From Actinomycetota bacterium (GTDB lineage: Bacteria; Actinomycetota; Acidimicrobiia; Acidimicrobiales; Aldehydirespiratoraceae): a stretch of DNA of 44,688 nucleotides. The notes below the pieces were generated by a model. The model did not search any database. It was given only the letters and a program-made list of their open reading frames with translations, and was not told the origin of the DNA. This document shows positions 17,369 to 26,136 of the stretch, piece after piece (the first letter of the stretch is position 1; each line of letters starts with the position of its first letter). A program made the translations under genes and the position numbers. The stretch is taken from positions 1 to 44,688 of the forward strand of contig JAPOHW010000010.1 in the NCBI GenBank assembly GCA_029979265.1, written 5' to 3'.

Positions 17369-17374
17369 TACCAT
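17369..17374 (+). promoter_or_regulatory. thrH: -10 box TACCAT, 8 bases before thrH ATG
   Basis: Lies in the 24-base divergent gap; the minus strand of the same gap carries a weaker TAGCTG six bases before the hydrolase ATG, so the two promoters overlap. Confidence 0.5.
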
Positions 17375-17382
17375 CCACGCCC

Positions 17383-18003
17383 ATGCGGTTGCAGAAACTC
17401 GTGGCCCTCGATGTCGAAGGGGTTCTCATCCCAGAGGTGTGGATCAATCTCGCCATCCGAACCGGGATCGACGACCTTCGCCGCACGACCCGTGACGAAC
17501 CCGACTACGACAAGCTCATGGCGAACCGACTCGAGATCCTCGAACGGGAGGGGGTCGGAATGGCCGATCTGCGCGAGGTGCTCGCCGACATGGGGCCGCT
17601 CGAGGGGGCGAGGGACTTTCTCGACGGTCTCCGCAGCAGGTATCAGGTGGTGCTCCTGAGCGACACCTTCGAGCAGTTCGCCTCGCCGCTCATGCAACAG
17701 CTGGGGTATCCCGCGATCCTGTGTCATCAACTCAAGGTCCGAGACGACCACATCGTCGACTACGTGCTGCGGATCGATGATCACAAGCGGCGCTCCGTCG
17801 AGGCGTTCCGGTCGCTCAACTTCCACGTGGTGGCCGCCGGCGATTCCTACAACGATCTGTCGATGATCCGTGCTGCCCACGCCGGTGCGCTCTTCCACGC
17901 TCCCCAGAACGTCGTCGACGAGAATCCGGATCTGTGTGCGTTCAACGATTTTGACGCGTTGCGGGAGTGGATCGATCAGGCCGAGTCGGTCCCGGGGTCC
18001 TGA
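17383..18003 (+). CDS. thrH: Phosphoserine phosphatase / homoserine phosphotransferase ThrH
   Basis: A 206-residue HAD-superfamily enzyme. It carries the ThrH-specific first motif DVEGVL (Asp10, Glu12) in place of the usual DxD, plus LLSDTFEQF, a lysine in DDHKRRSV and AGDSYNDLSM, in HAD motif order. Together with LGYPAILCHQL and HAGALFHAPQNV this is a close match to Pseudomonas ThrH. ThrH dephosphorylates phosphoserine and can pass the phosphate to homoserine, so it touches serine and threonine synthesis. ATG 17383 follows a TACCAT box by eight bases. Its 3' end overlaps the convergent SDR gene by 28 bases. Confidence 0.92.
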   Translation: MRLQKLVALDVEGVLIPEVWINLAIRTGIDDLRRTTRDEPDYDKLMANRLEILEREGVGMADLREVLADMGPLEGARDFLDGLRSRYQVVLLSDTFEQFASPLMQQLGYPAILCHQLKVRDDHIVDYVLRIDDHKRRSVEAFRSLNFHVVAAGDSYNDLSMIRAAHAGALFHAPQNVVDENPDLCAFNDFDALREWIDQAESVPGS

Positions 18004-18968
18004 CAGCCGGCCAGGGTCGCTACCAGGTTCCACAGTCGGTTCCGGCGATCTGGCGTGTCGGAGCGACGAGTGCCGACGAGGCGGTGGATCGGACGGAGAC
18101 GCCGGTCGAGCCAGAAACCTCCGTTGGTCTCGAGGGGCTCACCGTCATCGGCGGCGAGCCAGACGAGTGTGTCGGCACCCTGCTCGGGTGTTCGAAGGAT
18201 CGGACCCATCACGGTCGCAAACCGTGGCAACGCTGCGTCGACCCCGGGCGTCGACGCCCACCCGGGGTGCAGCGAGTGGAAACGGATACCCCGTGCACCA
18301 CATCGTTGCGCCCACATCTCGTTGAGCACGACCTGGGCTCGTTTCGCTCTCGCATATTGGTCGGTTCCGCGGTACGAATTCTCGTCCATCTCGAGTCCGT
18401 CGACCTGCAACGCTGCGGCGTACATGCCACCCGACGACATCGTGATCACACGCGACGGAGCAGAGGCCTCGAGTCGGTCCAGGAGCAGGCTGGTCAAGAG
18501 GAAGGGTCCGACGACCTGGCTCGCGACCGTCGCCTCGGTGCCGTAAGAGGTCACCCGGCGAGTCGCCGTGAGCGCACCGGCATTGTGGATCACGACATCG
18601 AGTCGCTCGTGCATGGTGAGGATGTGGTCGGCGAGATTGCGAACCTGATCGTGTTCACCCATGTCGGCGGCCCAATGCGACACTCGGTCGTTTCCGGTCA
18701 GCGATGTGAGCGTGCGTGCCGTCTCGGCAGTGCGCTCGGGATCACGTCCCACCAGGACGAGGGTGGCGCCACATCGGGCCAGCTGCTCGGCCGCTGCTCG
18801 GCCCAGGCCCGATGTCGCTCCGGTCACGACGATCACGCGACCGTGCAGGTCGTAGCCGTCGAGTGGCTCCCACGCGCCAAGTCGCCGGCGGGTTTCGTAG
18901 CCGAAGCGGCTGAAGCTGGTGACCACCGGTAGCTCGATGGCGTTGTCGATGATTCGCGATCTGTTCAT
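17976..18968 (-). CDS. Short-chain dehydrogenase/reductase
   Basis: A 330-residue classical SDR. The NAD(P) motif TGATSGLG begins near residue 49, NAG is in VIHNAGAL, and the catalytic Ser and Tyr-x3-Lys are in MSSGGMY and YARAK. The N-terminal 40-residue extension (NAIELPVVTSFSRFGYETRR) and the long C-terminus resemble the retinol dehydrogenase/WW-domain oxidoreductase-like SDRs, often acting on lipids or sterols. The start at 18968 is preferred to an in-frame ATG at 19022, which lies inside the upstream SRPBCC gene. Last gene of the SRPBCC/SDR cluster, 13 bases downstream of an SRPBCC gene. Confidence 0.88.
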   Translation of the reverse strand: MNRSRIIDNAIELPVVTSFSRFGYETRRRLGAWEPLDGYDLHGRVIVVTGATSGLGRAAAEQLARCGATLVLVGRDPERTAETARTLTSLTGNDRVSHWAADMGEHDQVRNLADHILTMHERLDVVIHNAGALTATRRVTSYGTEATVASQVVGPFLLTSLLLDRLEASAPSRVITMSSGGMYAAALQVDGLEMDENSYRGTDQYARAKRAQVVLNEMWAQRCGARGIRFHSLHPGWASTPGVDAALPRFATVMGPILRTPEQGADTLVWLAADDGEPLETNGGFWLDRRLRPIHRLVGTRRSDTPDRRNRLWNLVATLAGCQDPGTDSA

Positions 18969-18981
18969 GACGTCGGGACCT

Positions 18982-19431
18982 TCACTCCTGCAGGATCTTC
19001 TGCCCACCGAGGGCGCCGACAAGTCCGGCTGCGGCGCGATCGCCGATCACGCGAAATGCAATCCCGAGGAGCGGATTCGCCAGTCCGAGCAAACCGTTGA
19101 GCGTGAGCACGGCCTCGTAGGTCACCGTCGAGCCGTTCTCGTCCGAATCGACGGTAATGGTGTCGACCGAGGTGAACGCCCTCGAGCGGGCGTGGGCCAC
19201 CACACAACGCGGCGCATCGAAGGACATCACGCAATAGCGAAGCGTCAAGACGCCCACGGGTCCGCGGACGTCGACGTCGTATTCGGCGCCGAGGCCGGGC
19301 CCGTTCCCTGCGACTTGAAGTGCCTGCGCAACACCGGGATCCCACCGCTCGATGTTGGTGAGATCTGCCATGTAGGCGAACGCATCGGCGGGGGAGAGGG
19401 GGCATCTCACGGCGACGGTGTAGCGGGGCAT
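18982..19431 (-). CDS. SRPBCC (START-like) family protein
   Basis: A 149-residue helix-grip protein with a hydrophobic cavity, of the polyketide cyclase/dehydrase type. The pattern is typical: a first strand (RYTVAVRCPLSPADAFAYMADL), the mid stretch with NIERWDPG, and a long C-terminal helix (LANPLLGIAFRVIGDRAAAGL). Such proteins bind or transform hydrophobic small molecules. A good ribosome site, GGAGGT, precedes the ATG. It sits between an SDR-DUF2867 gene and an SDR gene, which suggests a shared lipid-like ligand. Confidence 0.85.
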   Translation of the reverse strand: MPRYTVAVRCPLSPADAFAYMADLTNIERWDPGVAQALQVAGNGPGLGAEYDVDVRGPVGVLTLRYCVMSFDAPRCVVAHARSRAFTSVDTITVDSDENGSTVTYEAVLTLNGLLGLANPLLGIAFRVIGDRAAAGLVGALGGQKILQE

Positions 19432-19458
19432 GGGTTGACCTCCGACCGGGTGACTCGA

Positions 19459-20943
19459 CTACGGCGACGGGTCAGAGGACGGATGCGCCTGGTCACTGCC
19501 GGCGGCTGCGAGACGCTCGGCGAGGAGCCTCCAGATCACCTTGTGCGGGGGCAGGAGGATCCACCAGTACAGGCGACCGGCAACCCCGCGCGGGTGGAAC
19601 CTGGCCAGTTGGCGCAACTCGCACCCCCCGTTCGGATTGTCGATGATCCGCCACTCGAGCCAGGCATCGCCGGGAACGAGCATCTCGGCTCGCAGACGCA
19701 GCAGCGACGGCGGCTGGTATGCCTCGACGCGAAAGAAGTCGAGTGCGTCGCCGACGCGCAGGTCGTCGGGGTGGCGACGACCCCGCCGCATGCCAACGCC
19801 GCCGACCAGCTTGTCGAGCCAGCCCCGAAGCGTCCAGAGGATGTTTGCGGCGTACCAGCCTCGTTCACCTCCGACTCCCGACACGGCAGCAAAGACCGCC
19901 TCGGGGGATGCATCGCTGTGGACGACCTGGATGTTCTGGTAGATGGTGCCGCCTGCCCATTCAGGGTCTTGTGGCATCGGCTGGGCCGGCGTGCGCTCCC
20001 GAGCGCTGTCCATCCAACTCGTCTTGATCTCGAGGTCGCCGACGACAGCGAGCGCCCGCTCGATTGCGTGATCGATGGTCAGTGGCTCGTGGTCGATGAC
20101 AGCCCCGATGTCGCGAGCGGGGTCGACCACGACATCGTTGATCAGGCTGTCGACAAGCGGTCGGGCGAGTCCGTAGGGGAGGGGTGTGACGAGGTTCACC
20201 CAGTGCGACGACAGCCGCGGCGTGAGTACCGGCACTGGTGCGATCAGGCGGCGCCGAAGGCCGGCGATGTCGGCATAGCGATGCATCATCTCGCGATAGG
20301 TCAAGACGTCGGGTCCGCCGATTTCGTAGATGCGATCCCCCTCGTCGTCGAGATCGAGAACGGCGGCGAGGTGGTGGAGGACATCGGCGATCGCAATCGG
20401 CTGGCACTTCGTGGTCGTGACCCAGCGCGGGCAGATCATGGCGGGCAGGACGTCGGCGAGATGACGCAGCATCTCGAACGATGCGCTGCCCGACCCGATG
20501 ATCACGGCGGCGCGCAACTCGGTCACCGGCACCGGTCCGGCGGCGAGAATCTCACCGACCTCGTGGCGACTGGCGAGATGGTCCGACAGGCGGCTCGGAT
20601 CGTCCTCTCCCAACCCGCCGAGGTACACGATGCGCCCGACACCGGTTGCGGCGGCGGCTGCACAGGTGTTCTCGGCACCCAGCCGGTCGGTTTTCTCGAA
20701 GTCTCCGGAGAGACCCATCGCATGCACCAGGTAGTACACGGCATCGATGTCGTCGAGGGCTGCAACCATGGATGCCTCGTCGAGCACATCGGCCTGGACC
20801 ACGTCGACCTCGGAACGCCACTCCACGGACGCAAGCTTCTCGGGGGTCCGCACGAGGCATCGAACCTCGTGGCCGGCATCGAGGAGCTTGGGAACGAGAC
20901 GACCTCCGACGTAGCCGGTCGACCCGAGAACGGCCACTCTCAC
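19459..20943 (-). CDS. NAD(P)-binding SDR (NmrA/atypical) fused to DUF2867
   Basis: A 494-residue two-domain protein. Residues 1-300 form an atypical SDR with the binding motif VLGSTGYVGGRLV, ending in sugar-epimerase-like IYEIGGPDVLTYREMM. Residues 330-480 match DUF2867, including GGTIYQNIQVV, WRIIDNPNGG and a C-terminal PHKVIWRLL. The frame runs on upstream to 21324 but there overlaps another gene; GTG 20943 is chosen, and it overlaps the stop of the upstream SRPBCC gene (GTGA). The family is linked to quinone or lipid oxidoreduction in annotation, without a proven reaction. Confidence 0.85.
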   Translation of the reverse strand: MRVAVLGSTGYVGGRLVPKLLDAGHEVRCLVRTPEKLASVEWRSEVDVVQADVLDEASMVAALDDIDAVYYLVHAMGLSGDFEKTDRLGAENTCAAAAATGVGRIVYLGGLGEDDPSRLSDHLASRHEVGEILAAGPVPVTELRAAVIIGSGSASFEMLRHLADVLPAMICPRWVTTTKCQPIAIADVLHHLAAVLDLDDEGDRIYEIGGPDVLTYREMMHRYADIAGLRRRLIAPVPVLTPRLSSHWVNLVTPLPYGLARPLVDSLINDVVVDPARDIGAVIDHEPLTIDHAIERALAVVGDLEIKTSWMDSARERTPAQPMPQDPEWAGGTIYQNIQVVHSDASPEAVFAAVSGVGGERGWYAANILWTLRGWLDKLVGGVGMRRGRRHPDDLRVGDALDFFRVEAYQPPSLLRLRAEMLVPGDAWLEWRIIDNPNGGCELRQLARFHPRGVAGRLYWWILLPPHKVIWRLLAERLAAAGSDQAHPSSDPSP

Positions 20944-21335
20944 GGTGTTGCCCCTTTCGTTTCTGCAACAAGCATGCCGATCCGCCGGAGCGCAACTCGA
21001 CAGACCGCCACATACGGCGCAGCGACCATGGGAACGCCGAACGCTACCTCGCAGGAGTGGTCGCCGAGCGCGGCGATGACATGATCGGTCGCAGGAACGC
21101 CGGCGACCCGCCACTCCCAGCGGCGTCCGGCCTCGAACTCGGTGATCTCGAACGGAAGTCGAACGCCTGCGAACGTGTCGATCGTTCCCGTCACGCCGAG
21201 CCCGAGTTCGGGGCCGTCGATCGTGGCCGAACGAACCGAAGGTCCCCATGTCGGCCAGACCACAGGGTCGGTCAGGATGCGCCACGTCTCGAGGGCCGGA
21301 GCCTCGATCACTCGGCGGGTCCACAGTCTCTTCAT
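20940..21335 (-). CDS. SRPBCC family protein
   Basis: A 131-residue START-like protein. The opening LWTRRVIEAPALETWRILTDPVVWPTW and the strand GVRLPFEITEFEAGRRWEWRV are characteristic. Its closing helix is short. Starts at ATG 21335 with a GAAGAG ribosome site and overlaps the next gene by GTGA, so its product is made together with the SDR-DUF2867 protein. Ligand unknown. Confidence 0.82.
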   Translation of the reverse strand: MKRLWTRRVIEAPALETWRILTDPVVWPTWGPSVRSATIDGPELGLGVTGTIDTFAGVRLPFEITEFEAGRRWEWRVAGVPATDHVIAALGDHSCEVAFGVPMVAAPYVAVCRVALRRIGMLVAETKGATP

Positions 21336-21371
21336 GGGCTCTTCGATTCGCTCATCTGCTGTCGATTGCCT

Positions 21372-21878
21372 TCATCGTGCGGGCCCCCCTCGGCCAACGT
21401 CGGCATCCGCTGGGTCGAGACCGAGGTGTTCGAAGAGATTTGCCGCAAAGCGGGCACCGGTCGTCCGCATTGTCGCTCCCATGAGCCCCTCCACCGAGCG
21501 ACGAGCCACACCTGGCAGTGGCAGGTCAACTCGCGCCGTGAGGTCGATCCCGACGTCGCAGCCGTCGTCTGTCGGTTCGAGCGTGTAGATCCCATCGACG
21601 GCAGCCCGTTCGGTTTTGCCGAGTGGTGGTGCGGGAACGAATTCGATGCGGCGTTCTTCGATGAATGTCATCTGCTCGGTGAACGTTGCCCGAACCCGCA
21701 CGCCGAGTCCATCGATTCCGTGCAACGTCCACCGCCAGAGCTCGCCGTCGGGTTCGATCGAGTGCACCAGCGGCGTGAGCTCGGCCAGGGTGGTGGGGTC
21801 GGTCAAGACACGCCACATCGCGTCCGTTGGCACCGGCACAGAGGACCGGGCAACAGTTCGGGCGGAGAACCACGTCAT
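21372..21878 (-). CDS. SRPBCC family protein
   Basis: A 168-residue START-like protein. It shows the family start SVPVPTDAMWRVLTDPTTLAELTPL, a central YTLEPTDDGCDVGIDL strand pair and a C-terminal helix that closes the cavity. First gene of a five-gene minus-strand cluster holding three SRPBCC proteins and two SDR proteins. A perfect 14-bp hairpin lies between its ATG and the end of the upstream TrpB-like gene. Ligand unknown. Confidence 0.82.
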   Translation of the reverse strand: MTWFSARTVARSSVPVPTDAMWRVLTDPTTLAELTPLVHSIEPDGELWRWTLHGIDGLGVRVRATFTEQMTFIEERRIEFVPAPPLGKTERAAVDGIYTLEPTDDGCDVGIDLTARVDLPLPGVARRSVEGLMGATMRTTGARFAANLFEHLGLDPADADVGRGGPAR

Positions 21879-21895
21879 CGAATGGAGTACGGACG

Positions 21896-21926
21896 GCGGC
21901 GATCGCTGCGATGCAGCGATCGCCGC
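21896..21926 (-). terminator. Perfect 14-bp stem-loop after the TrpB-like gene
   Basis: Arms GCGGCGATCGCTGC and its exact complement with a 3-base loop, beginning 12 bases past the stop of the TrpB-like gene and ending 17 bases before the next ATG. There is no T-run after it, as is common in actinobacterial terminators. Each arm also contains the palindrome GCGATCGC, so an operator or methylation site is an alternative. Confidence 0.55.
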
Positions 21927-21937
21927 ACGACGAAGGA

Positions 21938-23308
21938 CTAGCCCTCCGCCACGACCGGGACCTGTGCCATGGCACTGGCGATGGCGTCATCGCTGAGGTC
22001 GTAGTCGACCATCTCACCGGACAGGAACTGCTCGTAGGCGGCAAGATCGAGATGACCGTGGCCGCACAACGCTGTGAGGATCACTTTCTCTTCGCCCGAC
22101 TCCTTGCATCGCATCGCTTCTCGGATGGCAGCAGCGATCGCATGGGTGGGTTCGGGGGCTGGGACGATGCCCTCGGTGCGGGCGAACTGCAACGCACCGG
22201 TGAAGCACTCGGTTTGGCCGATTGCCTCCGCCTCGACCAATCCGGTCTCGTAGAGGTGGGAGACCAACGGCGACATGCCGTGGTAGCGCAAGCCACCGGC
22301 GTGGATCGGATCGGGGATGAATTGGTGCCCGAGGGTGTGCATCTTGACCAGTGGCGTCATCCCGGCCGTGTCGCCGAAGTCGTAGCGGTATTCGCCCTTG
22401 CTCAGCGACGGGCACGCTGCCGGTTCGACACATCGAATGGTCGGGTTCATGTTGCCGGCGAGCTTTTCGCGAAGGAACGGGAAACTGAGACCACCGAAGT
22501 TCGAGCCACCGCCGGTGCATCCGACGAGCAGATCGGGCTGCTCGCCGACCTTGGCCAACTGCAGCAGAGCCTCCTCGCCGATGATCGTCTGGTGCAGCAG
22601 CACGTGGTTGAGCACCGAGCCGAGGGCATAACGGGTGTTCGGATCCTCGACCGCCATCGCAACGGCTTCGGAGATCGCGATACCGAGACTTCCGTTGTGG
22701 TCGGGGTTTTCGGCGAGCAGCGAGCGCCCGTACTCGGTGACGTCACTGGGTGACGAGTGCAGTGTTGCGCCCCAGATCTCCATCATGGTCTTGCGGTAGG
22801 GCTTGGCTCGATAGGACGCCGCCACCTGCCAGATCTCGCACTCGATGCCGTACTGAGCGGTGGCAAAGGCCAACGAACTGCCCCATTGGCCGGCACCGGT
22901 CTCGGTGGTGAGCTTCGTGATGCCTTCCTGGTGGTTGTAGAAGGCTTGGGGTACCGAGGTGTTCGGTTTGTGCGAGCCTGCGGGGCTCACACCTTCGTAC
23001 TTGTAGTAGATGCGAGCCGGTGTATCGAGCAGTTGTTCGAGGCGACGAGCCCGGAACAGCGGGCTCGGACGCCACAGCTTGTAGACGTCGAGGACGCCAC
23101 CGGGGATGTCGATGTAGGAGTCGGTCGAGACCTCCTGCATGATCAGCGCCATCGGGAACAGTGGCGCGAGGTCGTCGGGACCGATCGGCTCGTGGGTTCC
23201 GGGGTGAAGCGGTGGTGGCGGCGGGCTCGGGAGATCGGGGATGACGTTGTACCACTGGGTGGGCATCTCGGATTCGTCGAGCAGGATCTTGCTGTAGTTC
23301 GCGGCCAT
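21938..23308 (-). CDS. TrpB-like PLP enzyme (TrpB2 class)
   Basis: A 456-residue fold-type II PLP enzyme resembling tryptophan synthase beta chain of the second class. The cofactor lysine is Lys114 in GSHKPNTS and the phosphate loop is [10 protein letters not shown]. Features of the class are the proline-rich N-terminus with WYNVIPDLP, the [12 protein letters not shown] motif and a C-terminus of [14 protein letters not shown]. True TrpB2 joins indole and serine without tightly binding TrpA; no trpA or other trp gene is in the window. ATG 23308 has an AGAGG ribosome site and lies 35 bases after an SDR gene in a P450-led operon, an unusual setting for tryptophan synthesis. Confidence 0.9.
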   Translation of the reverse strand: MAANYSKILLDESEMPTQWYNVIPDLPSPPPPPLHPGTHEPIGPDDLAPLFPMALIMQEVSTDSYIDIPGGVLDVYKLWRPSPLFRARRLEQLLDTPARIYYKYEGVSPAGSHKPNTSVPQAFYNHQEGITKLTTETGAGQWGSSLAFATAQYGIECEIWQVAASYRAKPYRKTMMEIWGATLHSSPSDVTEYGRSLLAENPDHNGSLGIAISEAVAMAVEDPNTRYALGSVLNHVLLHQTIIGEEALLQLAKVGEQPDLLVGCTGGGSNFGGLSFPFLREKLAGNMNPTIRCVEPAACPSLSKGEYRYDFGDTAGMTPLVKMHTLGHQFIPDPIHAGGLRYHGMSPLVSHLYETGLVEAEAIGQTECFTGALQFARTEGIVPAPEPTHAIAAAIREAMRCKESGEEKVILTALCGHGHLDLAAYEQFLSGEMVDYDLSDDAIASAMAQVPVVAEG

Positions 23309-23343
23309 GGGAACCTCTTCTCGTCGTCGGCTAGCGCTTGGTT

Positions 23344-24246
23344 TTACTCGCTGGGTCGGCGTTGTGCTTGTGTGGTGGTCTGCTGATCGCCGAGCAATGT
23401 GAAGAATGCACCCCGGTAGGCACCTTCGGGGTCGGCGCGGACGGCCTCGTCCAGTGCGATTGCATCGTCGCCGACCAAGATTCGCCACTCGCCGTTCGTC
23501 ACGGCTTCGAGGATCACGCGGGCCGCTTCCTCTGCGGTCATCGGGGCGTTCGTCTCGAACAGTTCGGCGGTGGCGACGAGGAGCTCGGCGATCTCGGCGT
23601 CGGGTTCATGGAGAGCATGGCGCATCGTGTTGGCGATGATTCGGGTGCCGATATGTCCCGGCATCACGACATGTGCACTGAGGTGTGGAGCATTGACCTT
23701 GAAGTCTTCTTGGAGCGCTTCGGTGAAGCCCTTCACAGCGAACTTCGCAGCGGAGTAGGCCGTGTGCGGTCGCTCGGGTCCGACACTGGCATAGAAGCCG
23801 TTGACGGAGCTCGTATTGACTACTGCCCCAGCCGGCGCGGCTGCGAGGAGTGGCAGGAAGACCCGACAGCCGAGATACACGCCACCCCAGTCGACCCGAA
23901 AGACGTTCTCCCACTCGTCGCGAGGCACGGTGAACATCGAACCGCCACCGGCAATACCGGCGTTGTTGAACAGTGCGTGGATGTGATCGGTGCCGAATCC
24001 CTCCACGATCGCATCGCGGAACGCCTCGAGATCGGACTCGACGGCAACGTTGACGCAGTGGGTGATGACCTGGGAATCGGGTGCCTGATCGGCGACGATG
24101 GCTGCGGTCTCGGCCATCGTGTCGGGGGCAATGTCGCAGAAGGCGACATCGGCGCCTGCGATGGCGAGCTGCCGGACGAGTTCCCGGCCCATGCCCGTGC
24201 CGCCCCCCGTCACCACGGCGATCTTGCCGTCGAAGTTGTCGATCAC
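23344..24246 (-). CDS. Short-chain dehydrogenase/reductase
   Basis: A 300-residue classical SDR. The cofactor motif is TGGGTGMG at residues 13-20, with NNAG in [10 protein letters not shown], catalytic Ser in [11 protein letters not shown] and YSAAK. Asp36-type acidic residue in FCDIAPD suggests NAD rather than NADP preference. Starts at GTG 24246, overlapping the P450 stop by four bases; the longer frame to 24516 overlaps the P450 gene. A P450 and an SDR made together often oxidise one compound in sequence, hydroxyl then ketone. Substrate unknown. Confidence 0.9.
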   Translation of the reverse strand: MIDNFDGKIAVVTGGGTGMGRELVRQLAIAGADVAFCDIAPDTMAETAAIVADQAPDSQVITHCVNVAVESDLEAFRDAIVEGFGTDHIHALFNNAGIAGGGSMFTVPRDEWENVFRVDWGGVYLGCRVFLPLLAAAPAGAVVNTSSVNGFYASVGPERPHTAYSAAKFAVKGFTEALQEDFKVNAPHLSAHVVMPGHIGTRIIANTMRHALHEPDAEIAELLVATAELFETNAPMTAEEAARVILEAVTNGEWRILVGDDAIALDEAVRADPEGAYRGAFFTLLGDQQTTTQAQRRPSE

Positions 24247-25505
24247 GCCCAGTTCACCTTCACCGGAAGGTGTTTGTAGCCGTGCACGAAACTTGCCGCC
24301 ACGAAGTCGCGGTCGCCGGCGGGCTCGATCGAGTCGATGCGTTCGACCATCTGCTCGAGCAGCGCAGCGATGCTCGCTTTGGCGAGGTGAGCTCCGAGGC
24401 AGTAGTGCTCGGCCCAGCCGAAACCGAGGTGCCGGTTGGGGTTTCGGCCGATGTCGAATCGATTGGGATCGTCGAACACCTCCTCGTCCCGGTTGGCTGC
24501 CCCGTAGAACATGCACAGGCGGTCACCTTCGGTGATGGTCACGCCGTCGAGCTCGTAGTCACTGAGTGCCGTGCGTTTCATGTAGTTGACCGGCGCGGTG
24601 TACCGCACGACTTCCTCGACCGCAGTCTTCATCAGCGAACGGTCGGCCTTCAGTCGTTCGAACTCTTCGGGGAAATCGAGAAATGCGCCCATCGCTCCTG
24701 AGATCGAGTGCCGCGTCGTGTCGTGACCGGCGTTGAAGACGATCAGGTAGTAGCCGAGGGTTTCGATCAGACCCATCGGCTCACCGTTCTCGAGGGTGGC
24801 AGTTGCCAGCAGGGTGGCGAGGTCGTCGCGCGGGTGGGCTCGACGGTCCTCGATGATCGTGTTGAACATGGTGAAGAACTCCATGGCCAGTGCAGCGGAC
24901 GCGGCCTCGCGGTCTTCGCCGGGTCGGCCCACGTCGGGGTCGTCGAAGGCGAACAGTTGCGACGTGAGTTGGAGCAGGTGGTCTTCGTCCGCCTCCGGCA
25001 CTCCGAGGATGGTGCACAGCACGCGCAGCGGATGCCGCTGGGCCACCATTTCGACGAAGTCGACCGTTTCGTCACCTTGTTCGGCGAGGCGATCGATCAT
25101 CAGTTTGGCGGTGTCGGTGACGATCTCGTCGAGTCGGGTGATGCCTCGCGGGGTGAAGAAGCCGCTCGCCACCTTGCGGAACTCACGATGGTCGGGCGGA
25201 TCCATCATGATGATCACGCGCATCTGGTTGAAGGCGTTGTCGGGATCGTTGTTCCCGTCCTCCTGACCCTCGGGGAACAGGATGATGTTTCCCTTCTCAC
25301 TGGAGAAGACGTCGGGGCGGGCGGAGATCTCGGTGATGTGCCGATGCCTGGTGATCGCCCAGAACTTCTCGACCCCGGTTGCGTCGGTCCAGTGGATCGG
25401 GTCGTTCGCACGGAGCCACGCCCATTCGTCGAAGGGAAAGCTTCGGTCGGCGTAGGACTCGTTGAGGACGAGGAAGTCGTCGAGGTGCGCAGGGGCATTC
25501 GTCAT
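24243..25505 (-). CDS. Cytochrome P450
   Basis: A 420-residue soluble bacterial P450. The heme ligand is Cys369 in FGWAEHYCLG, the I-helix has AGHDTTRHS, and the K-helix ExxR is EEVVR. In the heme loop the consensus FGxG reads FGWA, an alanine for the second glycine. The I-helix acid-alcohol pair is present as Asp-Thr. Redox partners (ferredoxin, reductase) are not adjacent. A TACCGT box precedes the ATG by six bases. It leads an operon with an SDR and the TrpB-like enzyme. Sterol, terpenoid or hydrocarbon substrates are plausible but not shown. Confidence 0.95.
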   Translation of the reverse strand: MTNAPAHLDDFLVLNESYADRSFPFDEWAWLRANDPIHWTDATGVEKFWAITRHRHITEISARPDVFSSEKGNIILFPEGQEDGNNDPDNAFNQMRVIIMMDPPDHREFRKVASGFFTPRGITRLDEIVTDTAKLMIDRLAEQGDETVDFVEMVAQRHPLRVLCTILGVPEADEDHLLQLTSQLFAFDDPDVGRPGEDREAASAALAMEFFTMFNTIIEDRRAHPRDDLATLLATATLENGEPMGLIETLGYYLIVFNAGHDTTRHSISGAMGAFLDFPEEFERLKADRSLMKTAVEEVVRYTAPVNYMKRTALSDYELDGVTITEGDRLCMFYGAANRDEEVFDDPNRFDIGRNPNRHLGFGWAEHYCLGAHLAKASIAALLEQMVERIDSIEPAGDRDFVAASFVHGYKHLPVKVNWA

Positions 25506-25511
25506 GCCATG

Positions 25512-25517
25512 ACGGTA
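25512..25517 (-). promoter_or_regulatory. -10 box TACCGT, 6 bases before the P450 ATG
   Basis: Same hexamer and spacing as before the dienelactone hydrolase and heliorhodopsin; promoter of the P450-SDR-TrpB-like operon. Confidence 0.6.
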
Positions 25518-25593
25518 TTCGCTCGGGACTCGGTGAGGGAAAATTCCGAGCCGGGCACGGGGCCGCCGCGGCCGTCATGAGAGACTCCAATCG

Positions 25594-26136
25594 ATGGACA
25601 CACCTGGCGTCCCTGGGCTCGAGCCGGTCTTCACCACCATGGCCGATGATGATCCCGACTGCCCCTACATCAAGGTTCGCAGTCAGCGGAATGCGGACGG
25701 CTCGGTCGCACATGTGTGGGAGAAGTGGGTGGCCTTCTCCGTCGAACCGCTCTACCTCGCGCTGTTCGCCCGCTACGACCCCGGCATGATCGTCCGCCGG
25801 CATGGGCACTTCAGCCCGCACACCGTCGTCGTCTTGTCGGGGCTCTTGATGATCGGCGATCACGAACTGGGAGCCGGAGGTCATGTCGAACTCCCGCTCG
25901 GTGCATCATTCGGTCCCGTGCTCGCCGGTCCCCAAGGAGCCGAGCTCTACGAGGTGATGATGGGTGATCCGCGGTCGTGGAGTGACGACGAGGAGTCGAT
26001 GCAGCGCTTGCTGGCCGCACGGGGGGCCACGCAGCTACCAGATCCACCAATCGATCTGCCTGCCGGGCTCGCCGATCTCCGGGCTGTCTTCGGTCGTGCC
26101 GAGGGCATCGCAGCCAAGACCGACCCCGACTCGTGA
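25594..26136 (+). CDS. Cupin-like protein
   Basis: A 180-residue protein with a small beta-barrel core: RYDPGMIVRRHGHFSPHTVVVLSG (in part) carries the His-x-His pair and the later metal-site region, followed by GASFGPVLAGPQGAELYEVM. That is the cupin pattern, with a metal site that may be incomplete because no clear second histidine is seen. A GAGACT box lies seven bases before the ATG. It overlaps the DUF72 gene by four bases (GTGA). Function unknown. Confidence 0.7.
   Translation: MDTPGVPGLEPVFTTMADDDPDCPYIKVRSQRNADGSVAHVWEKWVAFSVEPLYLALFARYDPGMIVRRHGHFSPHTVVVLSGLLMIGDHELGAGGHVELPLGASFGPVLAGPQGAELYEVMMGDPRSWSDDEESMQRLLAARGATQLPDPPIDLPAGLADLRAVFGRAEGIAAKTDPDS

Noticed and set aside
18919..21084. 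A 721-residue plus-strand open frame across four minus-strand genes
   Set aside because: It spans intact SRPBCC and SDR genes on the other strand; no family motif and no ribosome site or -10 box at its start.
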